In this document: positions 1 to 8,910 of the stretch, in pieces
Position numbering within the stretch: position 1 is the first letter of the stretch
Layout: every line of letters begins with the position of its first letter
Source of the DNA: Streptomyces cynarae
GTDB taxonomy: Bacteria; Actinomycetota; Actinomycetes; Streptomycetales; Streptomycetaceae
Direction of reading: 5' to 3'
Length of the DNA stretch: 64,000 bases
Assembly (NCBI RefSeq): GCF_025642135.1
Contig: NZ_CP106793.1
Coordinates: forward strand, 8,990,162-9,054,161
Translations under genes and position numbers: made by a program
Notes under the pieces: model-generated
Told to the model about the DNA's origin: nothing
Seen by the model: only the letters and a program-made list of their open reading frames with translations
Database searches by the model: none

Positions 1-1018
1 CCTGCCGCCAGAATCTGTCCGGGAAGTTGTAGGACTTCAGCCGGTTCCAGGCCGGCTTTCCCCACCGAGCGACCATGTTGTCGTACACCGTCTGGGGAAT
101 CTGCTTGATGTCGGCGTGCTTGGAGTTCAGCGGCTGGGTGTAGACACGCCGGTCGGTGGCGGTCCAGGTGCCGGTGGAGAGGTCGCTGGTCTGCCAGGTG
201 TAGAACAGCGCGTTGGCGTCGCCCCACAGGTACCAGGTGCCGGCGGCCTGGGCGAGGATCGGGCCCTCGATGCCTCCCTGAGGCGCCAGGCCCGAGGTGA
301 ACTGGGTGAAGCTGCCGGGATTGAGCGAGGTGGACTTCGCACCCGTGAGGCTGTTGTGGCCTTTGTAGTACAGGTAGTTGACGCCGTTCACGTCCTTCGC
401 CAGGGTGCCGTCGATGACGTCGTAGCCCGGGTCGAAGAAGACCTGCGGTGCCGTCACCGTCTGGAAGTCCGTGGTGTAGTTCACCATGATCACGTTGTGG
501 CCGCTGCTGTTCACGGCCGAGTAGAGGATGGCGTACTGGCCGCGGGAGGCGTCCCAGAAGGCGTCGGGCGCCCAGGTGTGGGTGGCCATGTCGTACAGTT
601 TCAGCAGGCGGTAGTTGTCGAAGGAGCGCAGGTCGGCGGAGTCCCAGACGTGGATGTACGGGCTCTTCTTGGTCCAGTCGGTGCCCTTCAGGTTGGTCGC
701 CATGACGACGTAGGTGCCGTCCTGCTTGGGCAGGATGACGGGGTCGCGCAGACCGCCGTCGCCGGCGGTCGGGGTCACGACGGGGTTGTTCTGGTTCAGC
801 GGCATCCATTGCAGCGCGTCGGTGCTGACGGCGAGGTGCAGGCCGTAGTCCGTACCGAGGTTTCTCGGTGACTGGGTGAAGTAGGCCATGACGAACGGGG
901 AGGCCGTCGCGGCGCTCGCGGACCGGCTGCCGACGGTCAGCGCACCCGTCATGGACAGCGGCACGGCCGCGGCCATGCCGAGGAACAGCCGGCGCGACGG
1001 GAGGGGGGTTGCGCTCAT
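1..1018 (-). CDS. Secreted GH43 glycosidase with AbfB domain, partial at left edge
   Basis: Probable exported arabinofuranosidase-type enzyme that removes arabinose from plant polysaccharides. The reverse translation starts at an ATG at 1018 behind a GGAGG site. It opens with a twin-arginine-like leader (PSRRLFLGMAAAVPL) and continues into a five-blade propeller pattern: a GLRDPVIL block for the first acidic residue, THTWAPDAFWD for the second and GGIEGPIL for the third, as in GH43. Near the left edge the text LKSYNFPDRFWRQ begins an AbfB (CBM42) module, which is cut off by the window. It lies downstream of two similar minus-strand genes. The exact GH43 activity cannot be told. Confidence 0.85.
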   Translation of the reverse strand, partial: MSATPLPSRRLFLGMAAAVPLSMTGALTVGSRSASAATASPFVMAYFTQSPRNLGTDYGLHLAVSTDALQWMPLNQNNPVVTPTAGDGGLRDPVILPKQDGTYVVMATNLKGTDWTKKSPYIHVWDSADLRSFDNYRLLKLYDMATHTWAPDAFWDASRGQYAILYSAVNSSGHNVIMVNYTTDFQTVTAPQVFFDPGYDVIDGTLAKDVNGVNYLYYKGHNSLTGAKSTSLNPGSFTQFTSGLAPQGGIEGPILAQAAGTWYLWGDANALFYTWQTSDLSTGTWTATDRRVYTQPLNSKHADIKQIPQTVYDNMVARWGKPAWNRLKSYNFPDRFWRQ

Positions 1019-1057
1019 CTGGTGCCTCCGGGGCGTAGGAAGGTGCGGGCGGATCCA

Positions 1058-1097
1058 GAACCTGTGGGCGGCCCGGCCCGGAGCCGCCCACAGGTTC
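1058..1097 (-). terminator. Perfect 15-bp stem terminator
   Basis: GAACCTGTGGGCGGC (1058-1072) and its exact reverse complement (1083-1097) flank a 10-nt loop. It lies just past the stop of the GH54 gene and before the next minus-strand start, so the GH54 and the first GH43 gene probably have separate transcripts. There is no U-tract, which is common in actinomycetes. Confidence 0.8.
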
Positions 1098-1106
1098 GGT
1101 CCCTCG

Positions 1107-2675
1107 TCAGTTCCAGGGAGCCGCGGTGAGCCAGCTGGTGTCCTGGGCCCACGACGTCGTGTTGTCCCAGGCGTTGGTGCCGCCGTTGCTGGCGATGTAG
1201 GCCGTGTAGTTGTAGTGGCGGAGGTACTTGGTCGGGAAGTTGACGGACTGGAAGGAGGTGCCGACGCCGCTGTTGCCCGCGGTGGGGCAGAAGGTGGCGT
1301 CCTTCGCGAACGAGCTGCCGCCGTTGTCCGTGTTCAGGTAGAGCTGGTAGTTGGAGTGGCGTAGGAACTGGCCCGGCTTGTCGGCGGACTCGAAGGACAG
1401 GCAGGAGGTGTTGGCCAGTCCGGCCCGGACGATCCAGGTGGCGTTGGCCTTGTCGGTGGCCGAGCTGGTGGAGTTGACGCTGGAGATGACGACCTTGGTG
1501 TCGGCGCTGTTGTGGCGCAGGTAGTGGGAGGTGCAGCAGGGCGCGGTGGTGGCCTGCAGGGAGATCCGGGAGCCGGGGGTGAGGGTTCCGGTGCTGGTCG
1601 AGCCGCTGTTGTAGCCGGAGGCGGTGATGTTGGCCTGGACGGCGTTCTCGGTGGCGTCCGAGGGGTAGCCCTGGGTCATGACGCCTTCGTAGAAGGTGCC
1701 TTGGCCGGTGTTGCTGTTGTCACCGCCGATGCCGAGGATGATCGCGCCCTGCTTCTTCATCGGGTTGTAGCCGCCGACGGTGGGGCGTATGCCGTCGTAG
1801 AAGGTGGACAGACTGCCCGACTGGGCGTTGCCGCCGCGGATGGCCCAGTGGTTCGGGCCGCCCTTGACGATGGCGGTCGTGAACCGGTGGTTGATGGTCG
1901 GGTCGCCCGCGTTCAAGCCGCGGTTGACCCCGGAGAACAGGCCGTTCTCCAAGTCGGCCATGATCCAGGGGCCGGTGCCGCTGCCGGAGCCCCAGCCCGT
2001 GCTGGTGCCGAAGTAGATGGCTTCCATGGTGCCGTTGCCGTCGTCGTTGCCAGTCGTCTCGGCGTTGCCGTAGTCGAAGCAGCAGCCGCCGTTGACGTGC
2101 GTGCCGTCGAAGATGGCGTACATGCCCTCGGGCTGGTCGCCGGTGGCGATGCCGTTGGTGTTGTTGTTGCGGTAGCCGGTGCCGGGGGCCACGTAGACGC
2201 CGTACGCCTTGTGCCCGCCGACCGTGACCGGCGCCTCGAAGGCGTTGGCCAGGTTGTCGTTCCCGTTCTCCGCCGGACCGGGCCAGTAGCCCTTGAGCGC
2301 CTGGGTGAGGTTGTTGTGCTTGGGTGACTGGTCGTAGATGACGGTGATGACACAGCTGGTGTTCGCGCAGAAGGAGTCCTGCTGCGCGGCGTCGGCGTAT
2401 CCGCCCGCGCTCAGCAGGCCGATGTCCTTGGTCGCGTTGTCGGAGGCGCGCTTGACCTGGTACAGCGGGCCGTTGTACGCCCTGTACAGGGCGCGGGTGG
2501 TGCTGTGCGCGGCGACGCAGGGGGTGCCGCCCGCAGCGTAGATGTCGCACGGCCCCTCGGTGGCGGCCTGCGAGGGGGCGGCCGTGGCGGTGAGCAGACC
2601 GGCGGCGAGCGCGGCGGTGGCACCGGCCGCGAGCAGCGCGCGTCTGACGCGGCGTATCCACGGTGGCTTGAACAT
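1107..2675 (-). CDS. abfB: Alpha-L-arabinofuranosidase B (GH54) with CBM42 AbfB domain
   Basis: Exported enzyme that removes terminal alpha-L-arabinofuranosyl groups from arabinan and arabinoxylan. From the chosen ATG (GAAGGAG six bases upstream) the protein has 522 residues: a Sec signal (RRVRRALLAAG...APSQA, about 1-37), a GH54 catalytic domain (about 38-390) and a C-terminal beta-trefoil AbfB domain (about 390-522) with the repeated FLRH/YLRH motifs. The adjacent Cys pair C198-C199 (GGCCFDYGNAE) and E218 in TMEAIYFG match the disulfide and nucleophile of fungal AbfB; GGDNSNTG fits the acid/base region. A longer reading frame upstream is not needed because the leader starts here. Confidence 0.93.
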   Translation of the reverse strand: MFKPPWIRRVRRALLAAGATAALAAGLLTATAAPSQAATEGPCDIYAAGGTPCVAAHSTTRALYRAYNGPLYQVKRASDNATKDIGLLSAGGYADAAQQDSFCANTSCVITVIYDQSPKHNNLTQALKGYWPGPAENGNDNLANAFEAPVTVGGHKAYGVYVAPGTGYRNNNTNGIATGDQPEGMYAIFDGTHVNGGCCFDYGNAETTGNDDGNGTMEAIYFGTSTGWGSGSGTGPWIMADLENGLFSGVNRGLNAGDPTINHRFTTAIVKGGPNHWAIRGGNAQSGSLSTFYDGIRPTVGGYNPMKKQGAIILGIGGDNSNTGQGTFYEGVMTQGYPSDATENAVQANITASGYNSGSTSTGTLTPGSRISLQATTAPCCTSHYLRHNSADTKVVISSVNSTSSATDKANATWIVRAGLANTSCLSFESADKPGQFLRHSNYQLYLNTDNGGSSFAKDATFCPTAGNSGVGTSFQSVNFPTKYLRHYNYTAYIASNGGTNAWDNTTSWAQDTSWLTAAPWN

Positions 2676-2920
2676 GAAGGGCTCCTTCACAGGATGGGGT
2701 GAGGGTGGGCGTCGACGAACCCGGGTGTCCGGCTGTGCGGACGGTGCGGGTCGCGTCGAAGCTTCCGTTGCCGGTGCGGCTTCGGCCGTTGTCGGCACCG
2801 GAGGCGGGGCGGGCTGCTGGTCAGCTCCGAGGGATGGCGGCGAACCGGCTGGTGCCCTGGCACCACGGTGGGTGTGGTGTCACAGCCGCTGTACCGCCGT
2901 TGCCTGTGTGGTGGACGGTC

Positions 2921-2955
2921 GGGTGCCGGAGCTCTCCGCGGAGGCGCCGGCACCC
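2921..2955 (-). terminator. Stem-loop terminator
   Basis: GGGTGCCGG (2921-2929) pairs with CCGGCACCC (2947-2955) around a GC-rich inner palindrome. It lies just downstream of the minus-strand GH43 gene. The 2676-2920 stretch between it and the GH54 start also holds TGGTGCC-CT-GGCACCA (2850-2865) but no gene. Confidence 0.6.
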
Positions 2956-2969
2956 CTGTCGGTGTCGGG

Positions 2970-4397
2970 TCAGCTCGTCACGCGGAAGGTGGCGTCACTG
3001 CGTCCCGTCGCGGTGGTGATCGGGTCTAGCTTCAGGTAGTAGGCGTAGTGGCGGATGTAGCGGTCCGGGTGGTTGTACGACTGGAACGACGACCAGGTGG
3101 AGTCGGCGAGGCCGGCGACCTTGTTGAAGGTGGCGTCCGCGGCGAACTGGGCGCTGCCGTCGTTGCGGACCAGCTGGAAGTCGTAGTTGGCGTGGCGCAG
3201 GAAGTAGCCGGGGTAGTTGACCGACTCGAAGGAGACAGTTCCGGTGCCGGTCAGGCCGGGCCTGAGCCGGAACTGGGCGTCCTCGGCGGGGGTGACGGTG
3301 GGGTCGATGCGCACGTCGAAGTTGATCTGGCGCACGTAGCGGTCCGGGAAGTTGTACGACTGGAGCCGCTGGGCCGGGGTGTTGGGCCAGCGGGCGAGCA
3401 CGCGGCTCTCCTCGGCCGCGGTGAGGGTCATGATCGCGCCGTGGCGCTTGGGGGTGCCGCCCATGTCGTAGCTGGTCGCGTCCTGAAGCCGATAGGTGCT
3501 GACGTCGAACGGGTTGGTCGTCAGGATCGGCCGGTATTCGCGTACGCCTTGCGGGTTGTTGTAGTCGATGTAGAGGGCCCACTCGTTGCGGTCCCTGAAC
3601 TTCATCCACACCGGGCCTTCGACCACGTTGCCGGTGAGGCCGATGCTGGAGAGGTTGCCGAGGTTGGTCCACGTCCCCAGGATCGAGTTGCTGGCTTCGA
3701 CGTTGTTCTGGCCGTCGCCGGAGACCCTCAGGTAGCGGTAGGGGCCGATGCCGGCGGGCACCTCGGTCATCTGGGTGTCGACGACCGGCGTGCTGCCGGG
3801 GGGGTCGATCCAGATCTGCGGGGTGGTGATGGTGCGGAAGTCCTTGGTGCGGGCGGAGTAGATGCGGTATTTGAAGATGCCGTTGACCGTGGCGTTCGTC
3901 GCCCAGTACAGGACGTAGTCGTTGGTCTCGGGGTTGAAGATCGCCTCCGGTGCCCACGCGTTCTTTCCGCCGGGGATCAGTGTGGCGGCGCCGAGCAGCC
4001 ACGGATCCGACCAGGTCACCAGGTCGGTCGACTCCCACACCACGAAGTTGGGGCTGCCGTTGGTGTACGTGGAGCCGCAGCGGATGCACAGGTCGGTCGC
4101 GATGATCCAGTACTTGCTCCCGTCGGGAGAGCGCACCAGTGCGGGATCGCGCACCCCCTTCGTGCCGATCTTGGAGTTCAGGACCGGCGCTCCGCCGTTG
4201 AGGTCGTTCCAGTGCAGGCCGTCCGTGCTGTGCGCGAGGTACAGCATCTGCCCGGTCGCGGAGTCGCCGGTGAAATGCACCATCAGGTAGCCGGGGTCGG
4301 CGGCGGCCGCTCGCTGGGGTGCGGTGAGGGCCTGGCCCGTGAAGAGGAGACAGACGGCGAGCAATATCAACGTCAGCCGGGCGCGGAGCGCAGACAT
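2970..4397 (-). CDS. Secreted GH43 glycosidase with C-terminal AbfB domain
   Basis: Probable exoenzyme acting on arabinose-substituted plant polysaccharide. The 475-residue product has a Sec signal peptide (LTLILLAVCLLFTG, cleavage near AAAADP), a GH43-like propeller (VRDPALVRSPDG, KNAWAPEAIFNPE, VVEGPVWMKF as the three acidic blocks) and an AbfB/CBM42 trefoil from about residue 335 (LQSYNFPDRYVRQ, YFLRHANYDF, RYIRHYAYYL). AGGAG lies seven bases before the ATG. It is co-directional with the GH54 gene downstream but separated by a hairpin. The substrate (arabinan, arabinoxylan or arabinogalactan) is inferred from CBM42 and its neighbours. Confidence 0.88.
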   Translation of the reverse strand: MSALRARLTLILLAVCLLFTGQALTAPQRAAAADPGYLMVHFTGDSATGQMLYLAHSTDGLHWNDLNGGAPVLNSKIGTKGVRDPALVRSPDGSKYWIIATDLCIRCGSTYTNGSPNFVVWESTDLVTWSDPWLLGAATLIPGGKNAWAPEAIFNPETNDYVLYWATNATVNGIFKYRIYSARTKDFRTITTPQIWIDPPGSTPVVDTQMTEVPAGIGPYRYLRVSGDGQNNVEASNSILGTWTNLGNLSSIGLTGNVVEGPVWMKFRDRNEWALYIDYNNPQGVREYRPILTTNPFDVSTYRLQDATSYDMGGTPKRHGAIMTLTAAEESRVLARWPNTPAQRLQSYNFPDRYVRQINFDVRIDPTVTPAEDAQFRLRPGLTGTGTVSFESVNYPGYFLRHANYDFQLVRNDGSAQFAADATFNKVAGLADSTWSSFQSYNHPDRYIRHYAYYLKLDPITTATGRSDATFRVTS

Positions 4398-5217
4398 GGG
4401 ATCTCCTGTCGCGTGCGGGTGCCACCGCCGGCTAAGGGAAAGCGGGGCGGCGGGGGGAACTTGGTCTCGGAATGGGCGGGACAGGACCCGAATACCGCGC
4501 GAGCCGGAAGGGCGGATCCGAACAACGGTGCTTCACCGCTTCGCCCATTGAAGCCGTGGCGACGGCGGGTCAGGGCGCGTGAGCACGCGCATCCACCCAG
4601 GTGGGGAGGTTGCGACACAGGCCGGGTGTCTGTGCTTCTCAGCGCCCGTGAAGGCGTTTCAGGTGCGCGGCGCTTCGGCCGGAAGCCTTGATAGCCAACT
4701 CACTGTCCAATCAGGCATGTTGAACGATATATCGAACACTGTTCGTGAAATCGGGCAGAGGTTAGATCCGGAAAGGAGGGCGCGTCAATGCATCCGACAC
4801 ATCCGATCCACTGACGTGCAAATGAGCGATCCGGCACTCACCCGGCTCCCTGGCCCGGCTCATACGAGATATGCCCCGTCCGCTTCTGGGGGACGGCGGG
4901 GTCCAGTTCCGCTGACCGACCATGGCTGGCGGCGCGAACAAGGTCTCCCTGGTCGACGCCCAGCGCAACTACCGGGAACGCCGGCCGAGGGCAGGGCCGG
5001 GCAGGCCGCGGTGGCTCAAAGAGGCCACTAGCGCCCGCCTCCGCTCCCATGCATCCAGCACATCCCCCGCCCGCACAACCCCCAGCACGCCGCACCAGCA
5101 GCCGGCCCCACCCTCGATCACCAGCCACACGGCAGTGCTCAACCCCGTCAGGCAATCCCCTGAAAAACGTCCACCCAGTTTCTGTTATTGCGCCGCCGTC
5201 CCCCCCGTCTCCTGTAC
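4398..5217. other. Gene-free promoter region between divergent units
   Basis: No reading frame here has a ribosome site or family resemblance. It holds the upstream region of the minus-strand GH43 gene, including the overlapping palindromes at 4725-4745, and the region ahead of the truncated Tat protein. Confidence 0.5.
4725..4745. promoter_or_regulatory. Two overlapping palindromes, candidate operator
   Basis: CGATATATCG (4725-4734) is a perfect palindrome and overlaps CGAACACTGTTCG (4733-4745), six-base arms around one base. They lie about 330 bp upstream of the GH43 start at 4397. The bound regulator is unknown; the spacing differs by one base from an actinobacterial LexA box. Confidence 0.4.
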
Positions 5218-5559
5218 ATGCACGCGACACGACAGATCAGTCGGCGCACCATGCTCAAGGCCACGGGCGCCGCAGCCGTCGGTCTCGCCGGCGTCGCCAC
5301 CCCCTCGGTGGCCGCGGGCGGAGCCTTCGCGCACCCCGGCCTCCTCCACACCGGCGCCTACCTCGCCCGCATGGCCGCCAAGGTGAAGGTCGGCGCCGCG
5401 CCCTACACCGCCGGCTACGCGAAGCTGTCCGCCAACCCGCATTCGCAGAGCGGCTACACGGCCCGTCCGCAGGCCATCGTGTACCGGGGCGTGGAACTGC
5501 GCCCCCGCAGCACGTGGCCGCAGAACTACGGGACAACCCGACAGCCGGTAAGAATTTGA
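5218..5559 (+). pseudogene. Truncated Tat-exported alginate-lyase-like protein
   Basis: The frame from ATG 5218 gives a twin-arginine leader (ISRRTMLKATGAAAVGLAG), then HPGLLHTGAYLARMAAKV and LSANPHSQSGYTARP, typical of the start of secreted alginate lyase/AlgL-like proteins of several hundred residues. After about 100 residues the match ends (ELRPRSTWPQNYG) and a stop follows. It is therefore an N-terminal remnant; the catalytic alpha-barrel is missing. It sits just ahead of the GH127 gene. Confidence 0.65.
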
Positions 5560-5666
5560 GTTCACAAGGCTAGACACAAGCAACGTCCATATCCGTTAAT
5601 CCATCCCATGTGTCAGCGAGGATTCGCGTTCCATATTTCGGACGACGTTTGAAAAGTCGAACCACG

Positions 5667-5760
5667 TGAGGAAGATGTCGTCGGCCTGTCGGCCGTAGGG
5701 CGCCGCGTCGGCAGCACACAAGCCCGTGACGCGCCGCGCCCGACCGTCGGACGTGTGAGC
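5667..5760 (+). pseudogene. Remnant of a second GH127 gene
   Basis: This stretch aligns with the interior of the GH127 gene downstream (about 6373-6440). They share the exact 19-mer TCGGCAGCACACAAGCCCG (5708-5726 and 6406-6424), and the translated text GLSAVGRRVGSTQARD parallels GLLDVWRHIGSTQARD. The rest of the copy is gone. It may be a relic of tandem duplication. Confidence 0.5.
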
Positions 5761-5810
5761 CGGCACATCAAATGTCCAAGCAGTCGCTCTGCCGTATCGA
5801 AAGGCTCAAG

Positions 5811-8114
5811 ATGTCTTCCTCCGTCAGCAGGCGTCGTCTCCTGCAACTGGCCGGGGCCACCGTGGCCGCCTCTGCCACAGGATCCTTCCTCGGCGCGTCT
5901 TCCGCCCAAGCGGCCATCGCCCCCGCGAGGACCGACATCGGGGTCTTGGCGCACCCCTTCGAACTCGGCCAGGTACGACTCACCGCGAGCCGGTGGCTGG
6001 ACAACCAGAACCGCACCCAGAACTACCTGCGGTTCATCGATGTCGACCGGCTGCTGTACAACTTCCGCGCCAACCACAAGCTGTCCACCAACGGCGCGAC
6101 CGCCAACGGCGGCTGGGACGCGCCGAACTTCGGCTTCCGCACCCACATCCAGGGGCACTTCCTCACGGCATGGGCACAGTCGTACGCCGTCACCGGGGAC
6201 ACCACCTGCCGGGACAAGGCCACCTACATGGTCGCGGAACTGGCCAAATGCCAGGCCAACAACAGCGCCGCCGGTTTCAGCGCCGGGTACCTCTCCGGCT
6301 ACCCCGAGTCCAACTTCACTGCTCTCGAGCAGGGAACCAGTGGCGAAGTGCTGTACTACACCATCCACAAGACCCTCGTCGGCCTGCTGGACGTATGGCG
6401 CCACATCGGCAGCACACAAGCCCGGGACGTGCTGCTCGCCCTGGCCGGATGGGTCGACTGGCGCACCAGCCGGCTGACCAGCCAGCAGATGCAGACCATG
6501 CTGCGCGTCGAGTTCGGCGGCATGAACGCCGTGCTGACCGATCTCTACCAGCAGACGGGCGACGCGCGGTGGCTCACCGTCGCCCAGCGCTTCGACCACG
6601 CCGCGGTGTTCGACCCCCTGGCGTCCAACCAGGACCAGCTGGGCGGACTGCACGCCAACACCCAGGTTCCCAAGTGGATCGGTGCCGCCCGGGAGTACAA
6701 GGCCACCGGCACCACCCGCTACCGGGACATCGCCACCAACGCCTGGAACATCACCGTCAACGCGCACACCTACGCCATCGGCGGCAACAGCCAGGCGGAG
6801 CACTTCCGCGCCCCGAACGCCATCGCCGGCTACCTGACCAACGACACGTGCGAAAGCTGCAACACCATCAACATGCTCACCCTCACCCGGGAGCTGTTCA
6901 CGCTCGACCCGAACCGCGTCGCGTTGTTCGACTACTACGAGCGGGCGTGGCTCAACCAGATCATCGGCCAGCAGAACCCGGCCGACGACCACGGCCACGT
7001 CACCTACTTCACCCCCCTCAAGCCGGGAGGTCGGCGCGGTGTGGGCCCGGCGTTGGGCGGCGGCACCTGGAGCACCGACTACGGCACCTTCTGGTGCTGC
7101 CAGGGCACGGGCCTGGAGATGCACACCAGGCTGATGGACTCCATCTACTTCCACAACGACACCACGCTGACCGTGAACATGTTCGTGCCGTCGGTGCTCA
7201 CTTGGACGGAGCGCGGTATCACCGTCACCCAGACGACGACCTACCCTGTCAGCGACACGACGACCCTTCAGGTCACCGGCAGCGTCAGCGGAACGTGGGC
7301 GATGCGCATCCGTATACCGAGCTGGACCACCGGGGCCACCATCAGCGTCAACGGCGTCGCGCAGAACATCACCACCACCCCCGGCAGCTACGCCACCCTG
7401 AACCGCTCCTGGACCTCCGGCGACACCGTCACCGTCCGCCTGCCCATGCGGATCGGCATCCGACCGGCCAACGACAACGCGAACGTCGCCGCGATCACCT
7501 ACGGCCCGGTGGTCCTTGCCGGCAACTACGGTGACTCCACGCTCAGCTCCCTCCCTGCGCTGACCACGTCCTCGATCAAACGGACCAGCAGCAGTTCACT
7601 CGCCTTCACCGCCACCGCCAACGGCTCCACCGTCAACCTGGGCCCATTCCACGACGCGCACGGCTTCAACTACACCGTCTACTGGAACACCACCGGCAAT
7701 ACCGTCCGTCTCGCCAACGTGGGCAGCGGTCTCCTGCTGGGCATTCAGAACATGTCCACGGCCGACGGTGGCCGCGCTCTGCAGTGGACGGACAACGGCA
7801 CCGCCGACCACAACTGGGAAATGATCACTGATGGAAGCGCGGTCCGCTTCCGCAACGCCCACAGCGGCAAGGTGCTCGGCGTCCTGAGCATGTCCACGAC
7901 GGACGGCGCGACCGTCCTGCAGTGGTCGGACAACGGCACCGCCGACCACAGGTGGACGCTGCTCGACCAGGGCGACGGGACCTACAAGATCCGCAACGAG
8001 AACAGCGGCAAGCTGCTCGCCATCGCGGGCAACTCCACCGCGGTCGGCGCGTTCGCGGTCCAGGACGCGGACGACGGCACCGCCGACAACCGCTGGCGCA
8101 TCGTGCTGAACTAG
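5811..8114 (+). CDS. Beta-L-arabinofuranosidase (GH127) with ricin-type CBM13
   Basis: Exported hydrolase expected to release L-arabinofuranose from beta-linked oligosaccharides such as plant hydroxyproline-rich glycoproteins. The start at 5811 has GAAAGG upstream; the earlier ATG at 5772 has no ribosome site. A Tat signal (SRRRLLQLAGATVAA) leads to an (alpha/alpha)6 GH127 domain. The zinc-thiolate site of the family is visible: E348 and C350 (TCESCNT) with C429 and C430 (FWCCQGTG), and E330 (SQAEHF) as the general acid/base. This matches Bifidobacterium HypBA1 (E322, E338, C340, C417, C418). From about residue 640 a ricin-B lectin (CBM13) has three repeats with QW-type ends (ALQWTDNG, VLQWSDNG). 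Product is 767 residues. Confidence 0.92.
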   Translation: MSSSVSRRRLLQLAGATVAASATGSFLGASSAQAAIAPARTDIGVLAHPFELGQVRLTASRWLDNQNRTQNYLRFIDVDRLLYNFRANHKLSTNGATANGGWDAPNFGFRTHIQGHFLTAWAQSYAVTGDTTCRDKATYMVAELAKCQANNSAAGFSAGYLSGYPESNFTALEQGTSGEVLYYTIHKTLVGLLDVWRHIGSTQARDVLLALAGWVDWRTSRLTSQQMQTMLRVEFGGMNAVLTDLYQQTGDARWLTVAQRFDHAAVFDPLASNQDQLGGLHANTQVPKWIGAAREYKATGTTRYRDIATNAWNITVNAHTYAIGGNSQAEHFRAPNAIAGYLTNDTCESCNTINMLTLTRELFTLDPNRVALFDYYERAWLNQIIGQQNPADDHGHVTYFTPLKPGGRRGVGPALGGGTWSTDYGTFWCCQGTGLEMHTRLMDSIYFHNDTTLTVNMFVPSVLTWTERGITVTQTTTYPVSDTTTLQVTGSVSGTWAMRIRIPSWTTGATISVNGVAQNITTTPGSYATLNRSWTSGDTVTVRLPMRIGIRPANDNANVAAITYGPVVLAGNYGDSTLSSLPALTTSSIKRTSSSSLAFTATANGSTVNLGPFHDAHGFNYTVYWNTTGNTVRLANVGSGLLLGIQNMSTADGGRALQWTDNGTADHNWEMITDGSAVRFRNAHSGKVLGVLSMSTTDGATVLQWSDNGTADHRWTLLDQGDGTYKIRNENSGKLLAIAGNSTAVGAFAVQDADDGTADNRWRIVLN

Positions 8115-8196
8115 CGTCCGTCGCGGAAGGAGGGCTTGGTCGTTCTCTTCCATTTGTACTCAGCCCCTTCGACCATCGTTCGTCATACCGGACAAA

Positions 8197-8230
8197 GCTT
8201 GTGGCGGTGCCTCTCGGACCCGCCACAAGC
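8197..8230 (+). terminator. Perfect 11-bp stem terminator after GH127
   Basis: GCTTGTGGCGG (8197-8207) and CCGCCACAAGC (8220-8230) form a perfect stem with a 12-nt loop, 83 bp after the GH127 stop. The rest of 8115-8467 shows no gene; its right part is probably the left end of the IS110 fragment that follows. Confidence 0.8.
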
Positions 8231-8467
8231 GGCTTCCGATGCCCATTACCTTCCTTGTAGAGCCCGGTTGGGGCTCGTGGCCTTCGGGGCCGGTATGACT
8301 CTTTGCCCCTGTCCTCGATGATCCGGGGGGTGCTGTCGCCGGTCCCGGCGGCACCGGATGGTCGCTGATGGAAGCGTGTCCGCCGACAGGCAGGGCTGCG
8401 TAATGCGGCTGCCGATCTCCGGTGCCCGGCGGGCCACCGGTGGTGACTCCGGGGAGGGGAAAGCCCG

Positions 8468-8575
8468 GTGACCAGCAACGACTTCACATCGATCGATGTG
8501 TTCTGCGCCCTGGACGTGGGCAAGTACACTCACCACGGCACGGCCCTGCCGGGTGATGGCCGCATCACTGCGTGG
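8468..8575 (+). pseudogene. IS110-family transposase, N-terminal fragment
   Basis: GTG at 8468 after GGGGAGGGGAAAGCCCG opens a frame reading SIDVFCALDVGKYTHHGTAL. DVGK carries the first catalytic aspartate of the DEDD domain of IS110 transposases. After about 35 codons the match stops and the sequence changes to an unrelated recombinase tail. Only the 5' end of the element survives. Confidence 0.7.
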
Positions 8576-8586
8576 GCTGCGGACAC

Positions 8587-8910
8587 TTTCGCACCGACGT
8601 CTCCTACCTCCCCGACCTTGAGGCATACCTGGCCGACCTGCTGCGCAACCGTGAACGTCTGGCCGCCTTCGCCAACGCCGACCCCTGGGCCAAGGCGGAG
8701 GCCACACCATCGGACGACGAGATTGCCCGTGTCCGTCGCCTGGGTCAGCGGGTGCGCCAGGACCTCGACGAGCTCACCGACGAGGACCGGGCCCAGATTC
8801 GCGAGGCAGTCGCGCTGGTCCGCCGCAGCCGCGGCGTGTCCCTGGGCATGCCGCGTGTCCGCCAGCCCCTGCCGGACCTTCGCCCGGAGAGTACCGGAGG
8901 GCCAGCATGA
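8587..8910 (+). pseudogene. C-terminal tail of a large tyrosine recombinase
   Basis: The frame reads YLPDLEAYLADLLRNRERL, then DDEIARVRRLGQRV and RRSRGVSLGMPRVRQPLPDL before a stop at 8910. This resembles the C-terminal helical tail of Tn554/RIT-type tyrosine recombinases that lie next to DUF6262 genes. The catalytic domain is missing; the upstream junction is with the IS110 fragment. The stop overlaps the next ATG (ATGA), which preserves the ancestral coupling. Confidence 0.5.

Noticed and set aside
48..2330. Long plus-strand open frames over the left glycosidase genes
   Set aside because: They are glycine/valine-rich shadows of the minus-strand genes and have no domain or ribosome site.
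1107..2798. Longer start of the GH54 gene at 2798
   Set aside because: The extra 41 residues are proline-rich and precede a complete signal peptide; the ATG at 2675 has its own GAAGGAG site.
4733..4745. CGAACACTGTTCG as a LexA (SOS) box
   Set aside because: The actinobacterial LexA box has four bases between GAAC and GTTC; here there are three, and no DNA-repair gene follows.
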